Below, piece after piece: positions 28,873-36,209 of a stretch of DNA of 51,034 nucleotides. The notes beneath the pieces were generated by a model. That model was given only the letters and a program-made list of their open reading frames with translations. It ran no database searches and was not told where the DNA came from. The DNA lies in assembly GCA_903938445.1 (NCBI GenBank), contig CAJADG010000037.1, positions 1 to 51,034 on the forward strand. The letters are read 5' to 3'. How positions within the stretch are numbered: the stretch's first letter is position 1; each line of letters starts with the position of its first letter. This stretch comes from an uncultured Bacteroidota bacterium (lineage in GTDB: Bacteria > Bacteroidota > Bacteroidia > Chitinophagales > Chitinophagaceae). The translations under genes were made by a program, and so were the position numbers.

Positions 28873-29523
28873 ATGTTGTTTTTGTTAGACGTTGCTGAAA
28901 ATAAAATTTCCTTGTTAAGCTTATTGCAAAAAGGTGGTTGGATCATGTATCCTTTATATGCCTTGCTTGTGATTGCCATTTATGTCTTTATTGAAAGAAT
29001 GTTGGCTATTAAAAAAGCAGGTGCAATTGACCCTAAGTTTATGTTAATTATCAAGGATCATTTGTTAGCGGGTAATACTTCGGCAGCAAAAAGTGTGGCA
29101 AAAAACACAGACAATCCAGTGGCTAAAATGATTGAGAAAGGAGTAATGCGTATTGGGAAGCCGTTGGATGCTATTGAAAAAAGTATGGAGAATGTGGGAA
29201 GATTAGAAATGTATTCAATGGAAAGAAATTTAAATATTTTGTCATTGGTGTCAGGTATCGCACCCATGTTTGGTTTCTTAGGAACGATTGTGGGTATGGT
29301 GCAATTGTTTTATGGCATTGCATCTACTGGAGAATATACTTTAAATACAATTGCAGGTGGTATTTATACAAAAATGATTACTTCCGCTACTGGTTTGATT
29401 ATTGGATTAATCGCTTATGTAGGGCATAATTATTTATCTACGCAAATAGATAAAACAGCTAATAAAATGGAAACAGCAAGCGCTGATTTCTTAGATATTT
29501 TACAAGAAACAACGCATTCCTAA
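28873..29523 (+). CDS. MotA/TolQ/ExbB proton channel family protein
   Basis: This 216-residue inner-membrane protein has three membrane segments: about residues 18-38 (GGWIMYPLYALLVIAIYVFI), 115-140 (NILSLVSGIAPMFGFLGTIVGM) and 160-182 (ITSATGLIIGLIAYVGHNYL). The conserved ExbB core GIAPMFGFLGTIVGMVQLF and the following TSATGLIIGL are plain. With the ExbD encoded 9 nt downstream it forms the proton-driven motor that powers TonB or Tol. No tonB gene is here, so whether it serves TonB (for receptors like the barrel at 8424) or Tol cannot be decided. Confidence 0.93.
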   Translation: MLFLLDVAENKISLLSLLQKGGWIMYPLYALLVIAIYVFIERMLAIKKAGAIDPKFMLIIKDHLLAGNTSAAKSVAKNTDNPVAKMIEKGVMRIGKPLDAIEKSMENVGRLEMYSMERNLNILSLVSGIAPMFGFLGTIVGMVQLFYGIASTGEYTLNTIAGGIYTKMITSATGLIIGLIAYVGHNYLSTQIDKTANKMETASADFLDILQETTHS

Positions 29524-29532
29524 ATTAGTATT

Positions 29533-29931
29533 ATGAATTTAAGAAAGCGATTAAGAGATCAGCCCGAAGTGCATACAGGTGCATTGAATGATATTTTGTT
29601 CATTCTATTATTATTCTTTTTGATAGTATCTACCTTGGCCAACCCCAATGTGATTAAGGTTTCCAATCCAAAATCTGCAAGTGATACTAAAGCGAAACAA
29701 ACGGTAGTGGTTACTATTGACAAAGAGCAACATTTGTTTATTGGTTCAACGCCTGTAGGTATTGACTCCTTGCCCAGTCAATTAAAGATTTTCTTAGATA
29801 AAGAAACAGACAAACCTTCCGTAGTGATTAATGGAGATAGTGTGGCTAACTTAGGGGTTACCATCCAAGTAATGCAAATCATCAAAAAATTAGGCGCTAC
29901 ACCGGTGGTTGCAGTAGATCCAACGCATTAA
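29533..29931 (+). CDS. ExbD/TolR family biopolymer transport protein
   Basis: This 132-residue protein has one N-terminal membrane segment (about 20-40, DILFILLLFFLIVSTL). The preceding LND pattern holds the conserved proton-path Asp (Asp20). A periplasmic domain follows, with VVVTIDKEQHLFIG and the late PSVVINGDSVANLGVTIQVM. It is the partner of the ExbB-like channel. Its stop overlaps the stop of convergent prmC by two bases. Confidence 0.92.
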   Translation: MNLRKRLRDQPEVHTGALNDILFILLLFFLIVSTLANPNVIKVSNPKSASDTKAKQTVVVTIDKEQHLFIGSTPVGIDSLPSQLKIFLDKETDKPSVVINGDSVANLGVTIQVMQIIKKLGATPVVAVDPTH

Positions 29932-30785
29932 GGTCTTGATTTTAAACTCGCCCTCAACATTCGGTCTTTCCCAAACATATCCTGGCGAAGCTCCGCATGA
30001 TAACCCATTTCATCAAATAAGGTTAATAGTGCTTTACCTTGATCGTAATGCATTTCAAAAAACAATTGTCCATTGGAATTCAAATATTGTTTTCCTAATC
30101 TTGCGATCGTTCTATAAAAAATAAGTGGATCCTCATTGGTTACAAAAAGGGCAATACTTGGTTCAAAATTTTTCACTTGCACTTGCATATTCACATTTTC
30201 TTTAAAAGGAATATAAGGAGGGTTGCTTACGATAACATCAAATTTATGAGGCAAATAAGTAGTGTCTAAAATATTTTCTTGCATCCAGCTAATTTCTGCA
30301 GTAAGTTTTTTAGCATTTTCTTGTGCAACCGCCAACGCCTCTTCACTAATATCTAATCCAGCTACCATACAATTGGGTAGTGCAAGTTTTAAGCTAATGG
30401 CTATACAGCCTGACCCAGTGCCAATATCCAATATTTGCAAGGGCTTATCAATGATAGTTGCGTATTCGGTAATCCAATCCACTAGCTCTTCGGTTTCTGG
30501 TCTTGGAATTAATACATTTTCGTTCACCAGTAAATCATTTCCCATAAACCAGGCTTTCCCAGTAATATATTGAATAGGCCTGCCTTCTTTTAATTCCTTT
30601 AAAGCATTTTGTAATGCATTAATATGACTTTGTGTTAAGTTTTCATCCTTGTTGACTACTTGATTTATTTGATTCCAACCTGTTATGTGTTCAAATAAAA
30701 TCGAGAGTAAACTTGATAGCTCTATATTTTCATATTGGCTGGCAAGTTCATTTTTGAATTGTTGTTTAAGTGTCAGTAAAGTCAT
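29928..30785 (-). CDS. prmC: Peptide chain release factor N5-glutamine methyltransferase
   Basis: This 285-residue enzyme methylates the GGQ glutamine of release factors. The N-terminal helical domain leads to GRPIQYITGKAWFMGNDL near 73-90. SAM motif I is ILDIGTGSGCIAISL near 117-131, and the catalytic NPPYIP lies near 186-191, preceded by FDVIVS. The order and length match PrmC. It stands between convergent exbD and divergent yigZ. Confidence 0.95.
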   Translation of the reverse strand: MTLLTLKQQFKNELASQYENIELSSLLSILFEHITGWNQINQVVNKDENLTQSHINALQNALKELKEGRPIQYITGKAWFMGNDLLVNENVLIPRPETEELVDWITEYATIIDKPLQILDIGTGSGCIAISLKLALPNCMVAGLDISEEALAVAQENAKKLTAEISWMQENILDTTYLPHKFDVIVSNPPYIPFKENVNMQVQVKNFEPSIALFVTNEDPLIFYRTIARLGKQYLNSNGQLFFEMHYDQGKALLTLFDEMGYHAELRQDMFGKDRMLRASLKSRP

Positions 30786-30819
30786 ACTGCAATGTTACAA
30801 ATCATTAATCATTATGAGT

Positions 30820-30827
30820 TAGCTTTG
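30820..30827 (+). promoter_or_regulatory. -7 promoter box TAGCTTTG of the yigZ-like gene
   Basis: An exact TAnnTTTG match 27 nt before the ATG. Confidence 0.45.
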
Positions 30828-30854
30828 TGCAGTTATTATTCACCTAATTATTAA

Positions 30855-31466
30855 ATGGACCCATTTTTTTACAATACCATCGAACAGCCTGCTATTGCTG
30901 AATTTAAGGATCGTGGTAGTAAGTTTTTGGCCTATAGTTTTCCTGTTACAAGTATTGATGTATGTAAAAAACATTTAGCTGCTCTTAAAAAAGAACATCC
31001 CAAAGCAGTTCACCATTGTTTAGCCTATCGAATAGGGATTGATGGAAGTACTTTTAGAGTAAGTGATGATGGAGAGCCGTCAGGTTCGGCTGGACGACCA
31101 ATTTTAGGGCAAATTGATAGTAAGCAATTGACTAATATTTTAGTGATAGTAGTTAGATATTTTGGAGGTACCTTGTTAGGTGTGCCGGGATTAATAAATG
31201 CCTATAAAACCGCAACTTCTTTGGCATTACAATTATCACCCATTGTACAAAAGCCAGTAGAAATTAATTACACACTTCATTTTGATTATCATCAGATGAA
31301 TGAGGTGATGATGATTGTTAAACAATACAATTGCTCGGTGGTGGAGCAGCTTGCTCAATTATTTGTAGAATTGAAAATTGGTATTCCCAAACATCGTTTG
31401 GAAGAAGTGCTTAATAAAATAACAGATATGCAAGGTGTAAGTTTTTCAACTGACTTAGTGGAGTAA
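30855..31466 (+). CDS. YigZ/IMPACT family protein
   Basis: This 203-residue protein's N-terminal UPF0029 domain has the family motifs SKFLAYSFPV near 22, HHCLAYRIG near 54, RVSDDGEPSGSAGRPIL near 68-84 and VVRYFGGTLLGVPGLINAY near 98-116. A C-terminal ferredoxin-like DUF1949 part follows (about 135-195). IMPACT proteins in eukaryotes modulate Gcn2. The bacterial role is still uncertain, with suggested links to translation or nucleotide binding. It is monocistronic, and a short GGAGT/ACTCC hairpin covers its stop codon. Confidence 0.92.
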   Translation: MDPFFYNTIEQPAIAEFKDRGSKFLAYSFPVTSIDVCKKHLAALKKEHPKAVHHCLAYRIGIDGSTFRVSDDGEPSGSAGRPILGQIDSKQLTNILVIVVRYFGGTLLGVPGLINAYKTATSLALQLSPIVQKPVEINYTLHFDYHQMNEVMMIVKQYNCSVVEQLAQLFVELKIGIPKHRLEEVLNKITDMQGVSFSTDLVE

Positions 31467-31490
31467 TGATCACTCCATTTCTTTGCATTT

Positions 31491-32336
31491 TTAATACTTA
31501 TAAAAACCTTCTCCCGTTTTAACACCAAGTTTGCCTTGTGCAACCATGTTAACTAATAATGGGCAAGGCGCATATTTTTCATTGTTGAATCCAGTGTTCA
31601 TTATGTCTAGTATGTTTTTGCAAACATCTAATCCAATATAGTCCGCTAATTGTAGCGGCCCCATGGGATGTGCCATTCCAAGTTTCATAATTTGATCAAT
31701 GGTAGCCGCGTCGCTAATACCTTCGGCAAAAGCATGAATGGCTTCATTAATCATTGGCATTAAAATACGATTGGCAATAAAGCCTGGCGCATCTTTTACC
31801 ACACAAGGGATTTTATCAAGCAATTTAGTAAGTTCAACAATAGTATTGGTAGTTGCTTCCGAAGTCTCCTTTCCATTTATAACTTCCACTAGTTTCATTA
31901 CTGGCACTGGATTCATAAAATGCATTCCAATGACTTTATTTGGTCTATTGGTTACGTTGGCTAGCTGTGTAATGGAAATGGAGGAAGTGTTAGTCGCTAA
32001 AATGCAATCAGGGTGAGCATTTTCATCTAGTTGCTTAAAAATACTTTTTTTAATTTCACTATTTTCAGTTGCAGCTTCTATCACTAAATCCGCTTGCTGA
32101 ACACCTTCTGCAATATTGAAAAAAGTGAAAATTCTTTGAAGGGTTTCTTGTTTTTCGACTTCATTAATAATTCCCTTACTTACTTGACGCTGTAAGTTTT
32201 TCTCAATGGTTTGCATTGCTTTTTCAAGTGCAGCTTCACTAGCATCGATCAAATGAACGCGAAATCCTTTGAGTGCAAAAACATGTGCAATTCCATTACC
32301 CATGGTACCCGCACCAACCACTGTTATATTTTTCAT
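31491..32336 (-). CDS. 3-hydroxyacyl-CoA (3-hydroxybutyryl-CoA) dehydrogenase
   Basis: This 281-residue NAD-dependent enzyme interconverts 3-hydroxyacyl-CoA and 3-oxoacyl-CoA. The Rossmann motif is VVGAGTMGNGIAHVFAL near 5-21. The catalytic His lies in IGMHFMNPVPVMKLVEVI near 137-154, with a conserved Asn in GFIANRILMPMINEAI near 184. The length matches the short, single-function enzyme (Hbd/PaaH type), not the FadB fusion. The ATG at 32336 matches the family start. The longer frame upstream overlaps the preceding gene. It lies one base after the stop of the carboxypeptidase-regulatory-like gene. Confidence 0.94.
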   Translation of the reverse strand: MKNITVVGAGTMGNGIAHVFALKGFRVHLIDASEAALEKAMQTIEKNLQRQVSKGIINEVEKQETLQRIFTFFNIAEGVQQADLVIEAATENSEIKKSIFKQLDENAHPDCILATNTSSISITQLANVTNRPNKVIGMHFMNPVPVMKLVEVINGKETSEATTNTIVELTKLLDKIPCVVKDAPGFIANRILMPMINEAIHAFAEGISDAATIDQIMKLGMAHPMGPLQLADYIGLDVCKNILDIMNTGFNNEKYAPCPLLVNMVAQGKLGVKTGEGFYKY

Positions 32337-32337
32337 G

Positions 32338-33000
32338 CTAATTTTTTGATTTGTAATCTCCGCGCTTCCAGGAATCAATAAAACTTTTCCATGCAACAGG
32401 ATTTAAAATATTCATTGGAGGTAATTGTCCTGAATAATAATATTTTGAAGCCTGATTCGTAAGGGAAGCGCCTACTGCTTCCTTGCCGTCTCTTGGAAGT
32501 GATGCTAGAATAATTCTTTTTTGACTTTCACTTGTATTTTTTCTTGCCGTCTCGTATAGATCATCATCCACTTTTGCATTCACGAAATCTCTTTCAAATT
32601 GTGCGCGTGTTGGTCTTGGTTTTAAAATGGTTGCCGGTAAAAAATTGGTGTCGTTAATCATTAATTGAATCACACTGTATTGGTTTCCTTCTAAATTTTT
32701 TGGAATTAAAATGGTTCTGTCTTTAAATCCTACACAGGTGAAAGTAATATGCTCACCTTTATTTACTGCAATTGAAAAAACGCCATCATTATTGGTAATG
32801 GTACCTCTTCCTTTTTTATTCACCACAATGCTAGCGTAAGGGATGGCTTTTAAGCTATCTGCTGTCATCACAACACCATACAATTGAACCACAGAATCGC
32901 GGTAAATGTTGGGGCTATTTTGTGTTGTTTGTTGCGCAAATGAGGCGTTTGAAAAAAAGCCTAAAATGACTACTAAAAGGGGAATAATCGTCTTTTTCAT
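32338..33000 (-). CDS. Secreted carboxypeptidase-regulatory-like domain protein
   Basis: This 220-residue protein has a signal peptide (about 1-22, NASFAQ). Residues 40-125 hold a CarboxypepD_reg-like Ig fold of the type seen at the N terminus of Bacteroidota outer-membrane receptors: LYGVVMTADSLKAIPYASIVV, GRGTITNNDGVFSIAV and ITFTCVGFKDRTI. The remaining 95 residues (RAQFERDFVNAKVDDDLYETAR... PMNILNPVAWKSF) match nothing I can name. It occurs here as a stand-alone protein, probably periplasmic. The TAAATTTG box ends 7 nt before the ATG. It is translated just before the 3-hydroxyacyl-CoA dehydrogenase, which seems unrelated in function. Confidence 0.82.
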   Translation of the reverse strand: MKKTIIPLLVVILGFFSNASFAQQTTQNSPNIYRDSVVQLYGVVMTADSLKAIPYASIVVNKKGRGTITNNDGVFSIAVNKGEHITFTCVGFKDRTILIPKNLEGNQYSVIQLMINDTNFLPATILKPRPTRAQFERDFVNAKVDDDLYETARKNTSESQKRIILASLPRDGKEAVGASLTNQASKYYYSGQLPPMNILNPVAWKSFIDSWKRGDYKSKN

Positions 33001-33007
33001 ATCAATG

Positions 33008-33015
33008 CAAATTTA
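33008..33015 (-). promoter_or_regulatory. -7 promoter box TAAATTTG of the carboxypeptidase-regulatory-like gene
   Basis: An exact TAnnTTTG match ending 7 nt before the ATG, so a leader of only a few bases is predicted. Confidence 0.5.
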
Positions 33016-33033
33016 GGCTAGAAGCATGAAATT

Positions 33034-33067
33034 TTTGCTAAAATAACAGCTGCATCAATTAACTTTG
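33034..33067 (+). promoter_or_regulatory. Promoter of mrp-cmk: TTTG (-33) and TAACTTTG (-7)
   Basis: TTTG at 33034-33037 and TAACTTTG at 33060-33067, separated by 22 nt, close to the Bacteroidota spacing of about 19-21. The leader to the ATG at 33103 is about 30 nt. Confidence 0.55.
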
Positions 33068-33102
33068 CTCGGGTTTTCAACTTTTTAACAAAAACTTTCA
33101 AA

Positions 33103-34197
33103 ATGACAGAAGCAGAGGTACTCAAAGCATTAAGTAATGTGCAGGAGCCAGATTTAGGGAAAGACTTGGTGACTTTAAATATGATCAAAGATGTAAAGAT
33201 CGAAGGCAATAATGTAGGTTTTACGATTGTGCTTACCACACCTGCTTGTCCAATGAAAGACATGATGAAAAATGCATGTGAAAATGCCATTAAATTATTG
33301 GTGAATAAAGAGGCCGTGGTGACTGTAGGTTTTACTTCCAATACAACTTCGGTAAGAAAAGTAGATGACGCTATTTTATCTAAGGTGAAAAATATTATTG
33401 CTGTGGTGAGTGGTAAAGGCGGTGTTGGGAAAAGTACCGTTTCTGCAAATCTTGCATTGGCATTGGCCGAAGGGGGTGCGAAAGTAGGATTAATGGATGC
33501 TGATATTTATGGACCAAGTGTACCCATTATGTTTGGAGTAAGAGGACAGCGTCCTATGATGAAAGATGCCAATGGAGAAGGAATTATTATACCAATTGAA
33601 AAATATGGAATTAGTTTAATGAGTATTGGTTTATTGGTTGATGAAAAAGACGCTGTTGTTTGGAGAGGTCCAATGGCAAGTAGTGCTATTCGTCAATTTA
33701 TCACCGATGTAGAATGGGGCGAACTGGATTATTTAGTAATTGATATGCCACCAGGCACGGGTGATATACATTTAACCATTATGCAAACTGTTCCTGTAAC
33801 GGGAGTGGTGATTGTTACCACGCCACAGAATGTTGCGTTGGCAGATGCAAAAAAAGCAATTGCTATGTTTGGTCAAGCGAATGTGAAAGTACCTGTGATT
33901 GGTTTGATTGAAAACATGGCATATTTTACGCCAGAGGAATTGCCCAACAATAAATATTATTTATTTGGTAAAGACGGCGGTAAAAATTTAGCGGAGGAAT
34001 ATGATCTTGCATTTTTAGGACAAGTGCCGTTGGTACAATCTATAAGAGAAGGTGGAGATGCTGGCATTCCTGCCATGGTAGGTTCTGATGAAATATCTAA
34101 AGATGCTTTAAGGGCGGTAGTTTCACAGGCGGTTCGTCAAATTGCTATTCGCAATGCGAATCTTCCTAAAACACAAACAATTTCTGTTGCACAATAA
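33103..34197 (+). CDS. Mrp/NBP35 family iron-sulfur carrier ATPase
   Basis: This 364-residue protein has an N-terminal MIP18 (DUF59) domain (1-80, with LTTPACPMKDMM near 45-56). A ParA-type ATPase follows: deviant Walker A VVSGKGGVGKSTVSANL near 101-117, GLMDADIYGPSVPIMFG near 130-146 and LVIDMPPGTGDIHLT near 209-223. These proteins carry Fe-S clusters to target enzymes. The C-terminal CxxC that bridges the cluster in most Mrp proteins is absent: after IENMAYF comes TPEELPNNKYYLFG. This looks like a Bacteroidota variant. cmk starts 5 nt after its stop. Confidence 0.93.
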   Translation: MTEAEVLKALSNVQEPDLGKDLVTLNMIKDVKIEGNNVGFTIVLTTPACPMKDMMKNACENAIKLLVNKEAVVTVGFTSNTTSVRKVDDAILSKVKNIIAVVSGKGGVGKSTVSANLALALAEGGAKVGLMDADIYGPSVPIMFGVRGQRPMMKDANGEGIIIPIEKYGISLMSIGLLVDEKDAVVWRGPMASSAIRQFITDVEWGELDYLVIDMPPGTGDIHLTIMQTVPVTGVVIVTTPQNVALADAKKAIAMFGQANVKVPVIGLIENMAYFTPEELPNNKYYLFGKDGGKNLAEEYDLAFLGQVPLVQSIREGGDAGIPAMVGSDEISKDALRAVVSQAVRQIAIRNANLPKTQTISVAQ

Positions 34198-34202
34198 ATT
34201 TT

Positions 34203-34889
34203 ATGTCTAAAAAAATAGTCATTGCGATTGATGGTTTTTCTTCCTGTGGCAAGAGCACTTTAGCAAAGTCCTTGGCTGCAAAATTGGAATATGTATTTAT
34301 AGACACGGGTGCAATGTATCGTGGGATTGCCTTATACTTTTTAAGAAACGGAGTTTCTTTTACCAATGAAGCTGAAATAAAAGAAGCGTTACAAAAAATA
34401 AATCTGCGCTTTGAGTACAATCCAAGTACCGAAAAAAGTGATATGATTCTGAATGGTGAAAATGTTGAAGTGTTGATTCGTGAAATGCAGGTAAGCTCCA
34501 AAGTGAGTGAGGTAGCGGCTATTGGAGCAGTAAGAGATTTTGCAGTAGCGCAACAACAAGCCATGGGTGTGGAGAAAGGTATTGTAATGGATGGTAGAGA
34601 TATCGGTACCGTTGTTTTCCCCAATGCGGAACTTAAAATATTTGTAACTGCAGATCCTCAGGTGAGGGCAAATCGTAGATTATTAGAGTTACAAGCTACG
34701 AATCCTGCCATCACATTACAAGAGGTGGCAGAGAATTTACAGCATCGCGATTTAATTGATAGTACTAGAGCGCATAGTCCACTTAAACAAGCTCATGACG
34801 CATTGGTGTTAGATAATACTAATTTAGATAGAGCTGCACAGTTTGACATTGCTTTGAATTGGGCTAAAGAAAGAATTGCACTAGCTTAA
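34203..34889 (+). CDS. cmk: Cytidylate kinase
   Basis: This 228-residue protein phosphorylates CMP and dCMP. The P-loop is IAIDGFSSCGKSTLAKSLA near 5-23, followed by FIDTGAMYRGIALY near 32-45 and the nucleotide-binding GIVMDGRDIGTVVFPNAELKIFVTA near 124-148, with RANRR in the lid near 155. The length matches the Cmk family. It is co-transcribed with mrp (5-nt gap) and convergent with ispH. Confidence 0.97.
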   Translation: MSKKIVIAIDGFSSCGKSTLAKSLAAKLEYVFIDTGAMYRGIALYFLRNGVSFTNEAEIKEALQKINLRFEYNPSTEKSDMILNGENVEVLIREMQVSSKVSEVAAIGAVRDFAVAQQQAMGVEKGIVMDGRDIGTVVFPNAELKIFVTADPQVRANRRLLELQATNPAITLQEVAENLQHRDLIDSTRAHSPLKQAHDALVLDNTNLDRAAQFDIALNWAKERIALA

Positions 34890-34903
34890 TTGGGGCAATT
34901 CTT

Positions 34904-36130
34904 TTAGGCTATTTCCCATTCGCTTGTAAGTTGATCTAACAAAGCTTCTTTACCAAAATAACTTGCAATTTTTCTGATAGATGCCTCCACAACTGTATCA
35001 GGACAACTAGCGCCACTTGTCATTAATATTCGAACCACTTCTTTTTTAGGAAGATAGCCTTCTACTTTTAAGGCTTCTTTGTTTTTCCAATTGGTTGAAA
35101 TGATTTCGTTCTCGTTGATAATTTTACTAGCATCGTCAATAAAATAGGTAGGTAATTTTTGTTCGCATAATTCCACTAAGTGCGAGCTATTACTACTATT
35201 TTTTCCTCCCATCACAATCGCAATATCTGCTGTTGTTTTAAGCAAACCAATTACGGCCGATTGATTATCGTTGGTTGCGTAACATAGCGTATCTCTTGTA
35301 TCTGCAAAATGGTTTTCAATATTTTCGGTTCCGTATTTTTCTAAAATGATACCTCTCAAATAATCCGAAATAGCTTGTGTATCTGTTGCCAATTGTGTAG
35401 TTTGATTCACTACGCCAATTTTTGTTAAATCTTCTGCAGGATTAAAGCCGGCAGAATAACGATTTGCAAATGTTTTATGGAAAGTATCTAAATCAATTTT
35501 ACCTAAAATAAAATCTCCTAAAATAATGGTTTCTTCCATGTCATTGACAACAAGCGTTGGGGTGTTGGCTGCGGCATGTGAAAATGTAGCACGTGTTTCC
35601 TCGTGTTTTGGTTTACCATGTATGATAATTGAATATCCTTTTTTAGCAATCTGTTCGCTGCGGTTCCAAACCTTTTCTACGAAAGGGCAAGTGGTATTAT
35701 ATTTTTGAATTTGAATTCCCTTATCTGTGATAATACGTTCTAATTCAAGGGTGGTACCAAATGCAGGAATCATCACAACATCGTCTGCATTTAATTCACT
35801 TAATGGAATAATGGAGTTGCCTAAAGTGTCATGTAAAAACTGAACTCCTTTTTGAATTAAATCCGCATTCACTTGAGGATTATGAATCATCTCGCTTAAT
35901 AAAAAAATACGTTTCCCTTTATTTTCTTCAATGGTTTTATATGCAATATCAATCGCATTTTCAACACCATAGCAAAAACCAAAATGTCTAGCTAAATAAA
36001 ACTGTACTGGACCCAAGTCAAGTAGGGTGGGACTAAAATCTTTCTTTAATTTATCGTCTGCTTTTCTTTTTTGTTTAATGGCTGTAATCAAGCGGCTACG
36101 ATATCCAGTGGGCACCTCAAATTGCTTCAT
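34904..36130 (-). CDS. ispH: 4-hydroxy-3-methylbut-2-enyl diphosphate reductase (long form)
   Basis: This 408-residue enzyme is the last step of the MEP isoprenoid pathway. The three Fe-S cysteines are visible: Cys53 in ARHFGFCYGVENAI, one in YNTTCPFVEKVW near 185 and one in MTSGASCPDTVVE near 380. The TQLATDT segment supplies catalytic contacts near 255. It is about 90 residues longer than E. coli IspH, with an N-terminal extension (1-40) and an insert (about 205-240), as in the plant and cyanobacterial form. The ATG at 36130 is chosen. The longer frame opens at a TTG in the promoter. It feeds precursors to prenyl synthases such as the one at 15506. Confidence 0.94.
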   Translation of the reverse strand: MKQFEVPTGYRSRLITAIKQKRKADDKLKKDFSPTLLDLGPVQFYLARHFGFCYGVENAIDIAYKTIEENKGKRIFLLSEMIHNPQVNADLIQKGVQFLHDTLGNSIIPLSELNADDVVMIPAFGTTLELERIITDKGIQIQKYNTTCPFVEKVWNRSEQIAKKGYSIIIHGKPKHEETRATFSHAAANTPTLVVNDMEETIILGDFILGKIDLDTFHKTFANRYSAGFNPAEDLTKIGVVNQTTQLATDTQAISDYLRGIILEKYGTENIENHFADTRDTLCYATNDNQSAVIGLLKTTADIAIVMGGKNSSNSSHLVELCEQKLPTYFIDDASKIINENEIISTNWKNKEALKVEGYLPKKEVVRILMTSGASCPDTVVEASIRKIASYFGKEALLDQLTSEWEIA

Positions 36131-36157
36131 TTGTAAACTATTTAAGTTTGTTGAGGA

Positions 36158-36165
36158 CAAAAGTA
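36158..36165 (-). promoter_or_regulatory. -7 promoter box TACTTTTG of ispH
   Basis: An exact TAnnTTTG match on the minus strand, 27 nt before the ispH ATG. It argues against the longer ispH frame, whose TTG start would lie within the box. Confidence 0.55.
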
Positions 36166-36197
36166 CAATAAAATACGGCTTCCTTGCCTAGGCGACT

Positions 36198-36205
36198 TAT
36201 CTTTG
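36198..36205 (+). promoter_or_regulatory. -7 promoter box TATCTTTG of the ABC-F gene
   Basis: An exact TAnnTTTG match followed by CGCC and the ATG at 36210. The start site should coincide with the start codon (leaderless). No clear -33 TTTG at the right distance. Confidence 0.6.
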
Positions 36206-36209
36206 CGCC

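Noticed and set aside
31459..31477. Hairpin TGGAGT / ACTCCA over the stop of the YigZ-type gene
   Set aside because: The 6-bp stem is short and is not followed by a clear T tract, so it is too weak to call a terminator.
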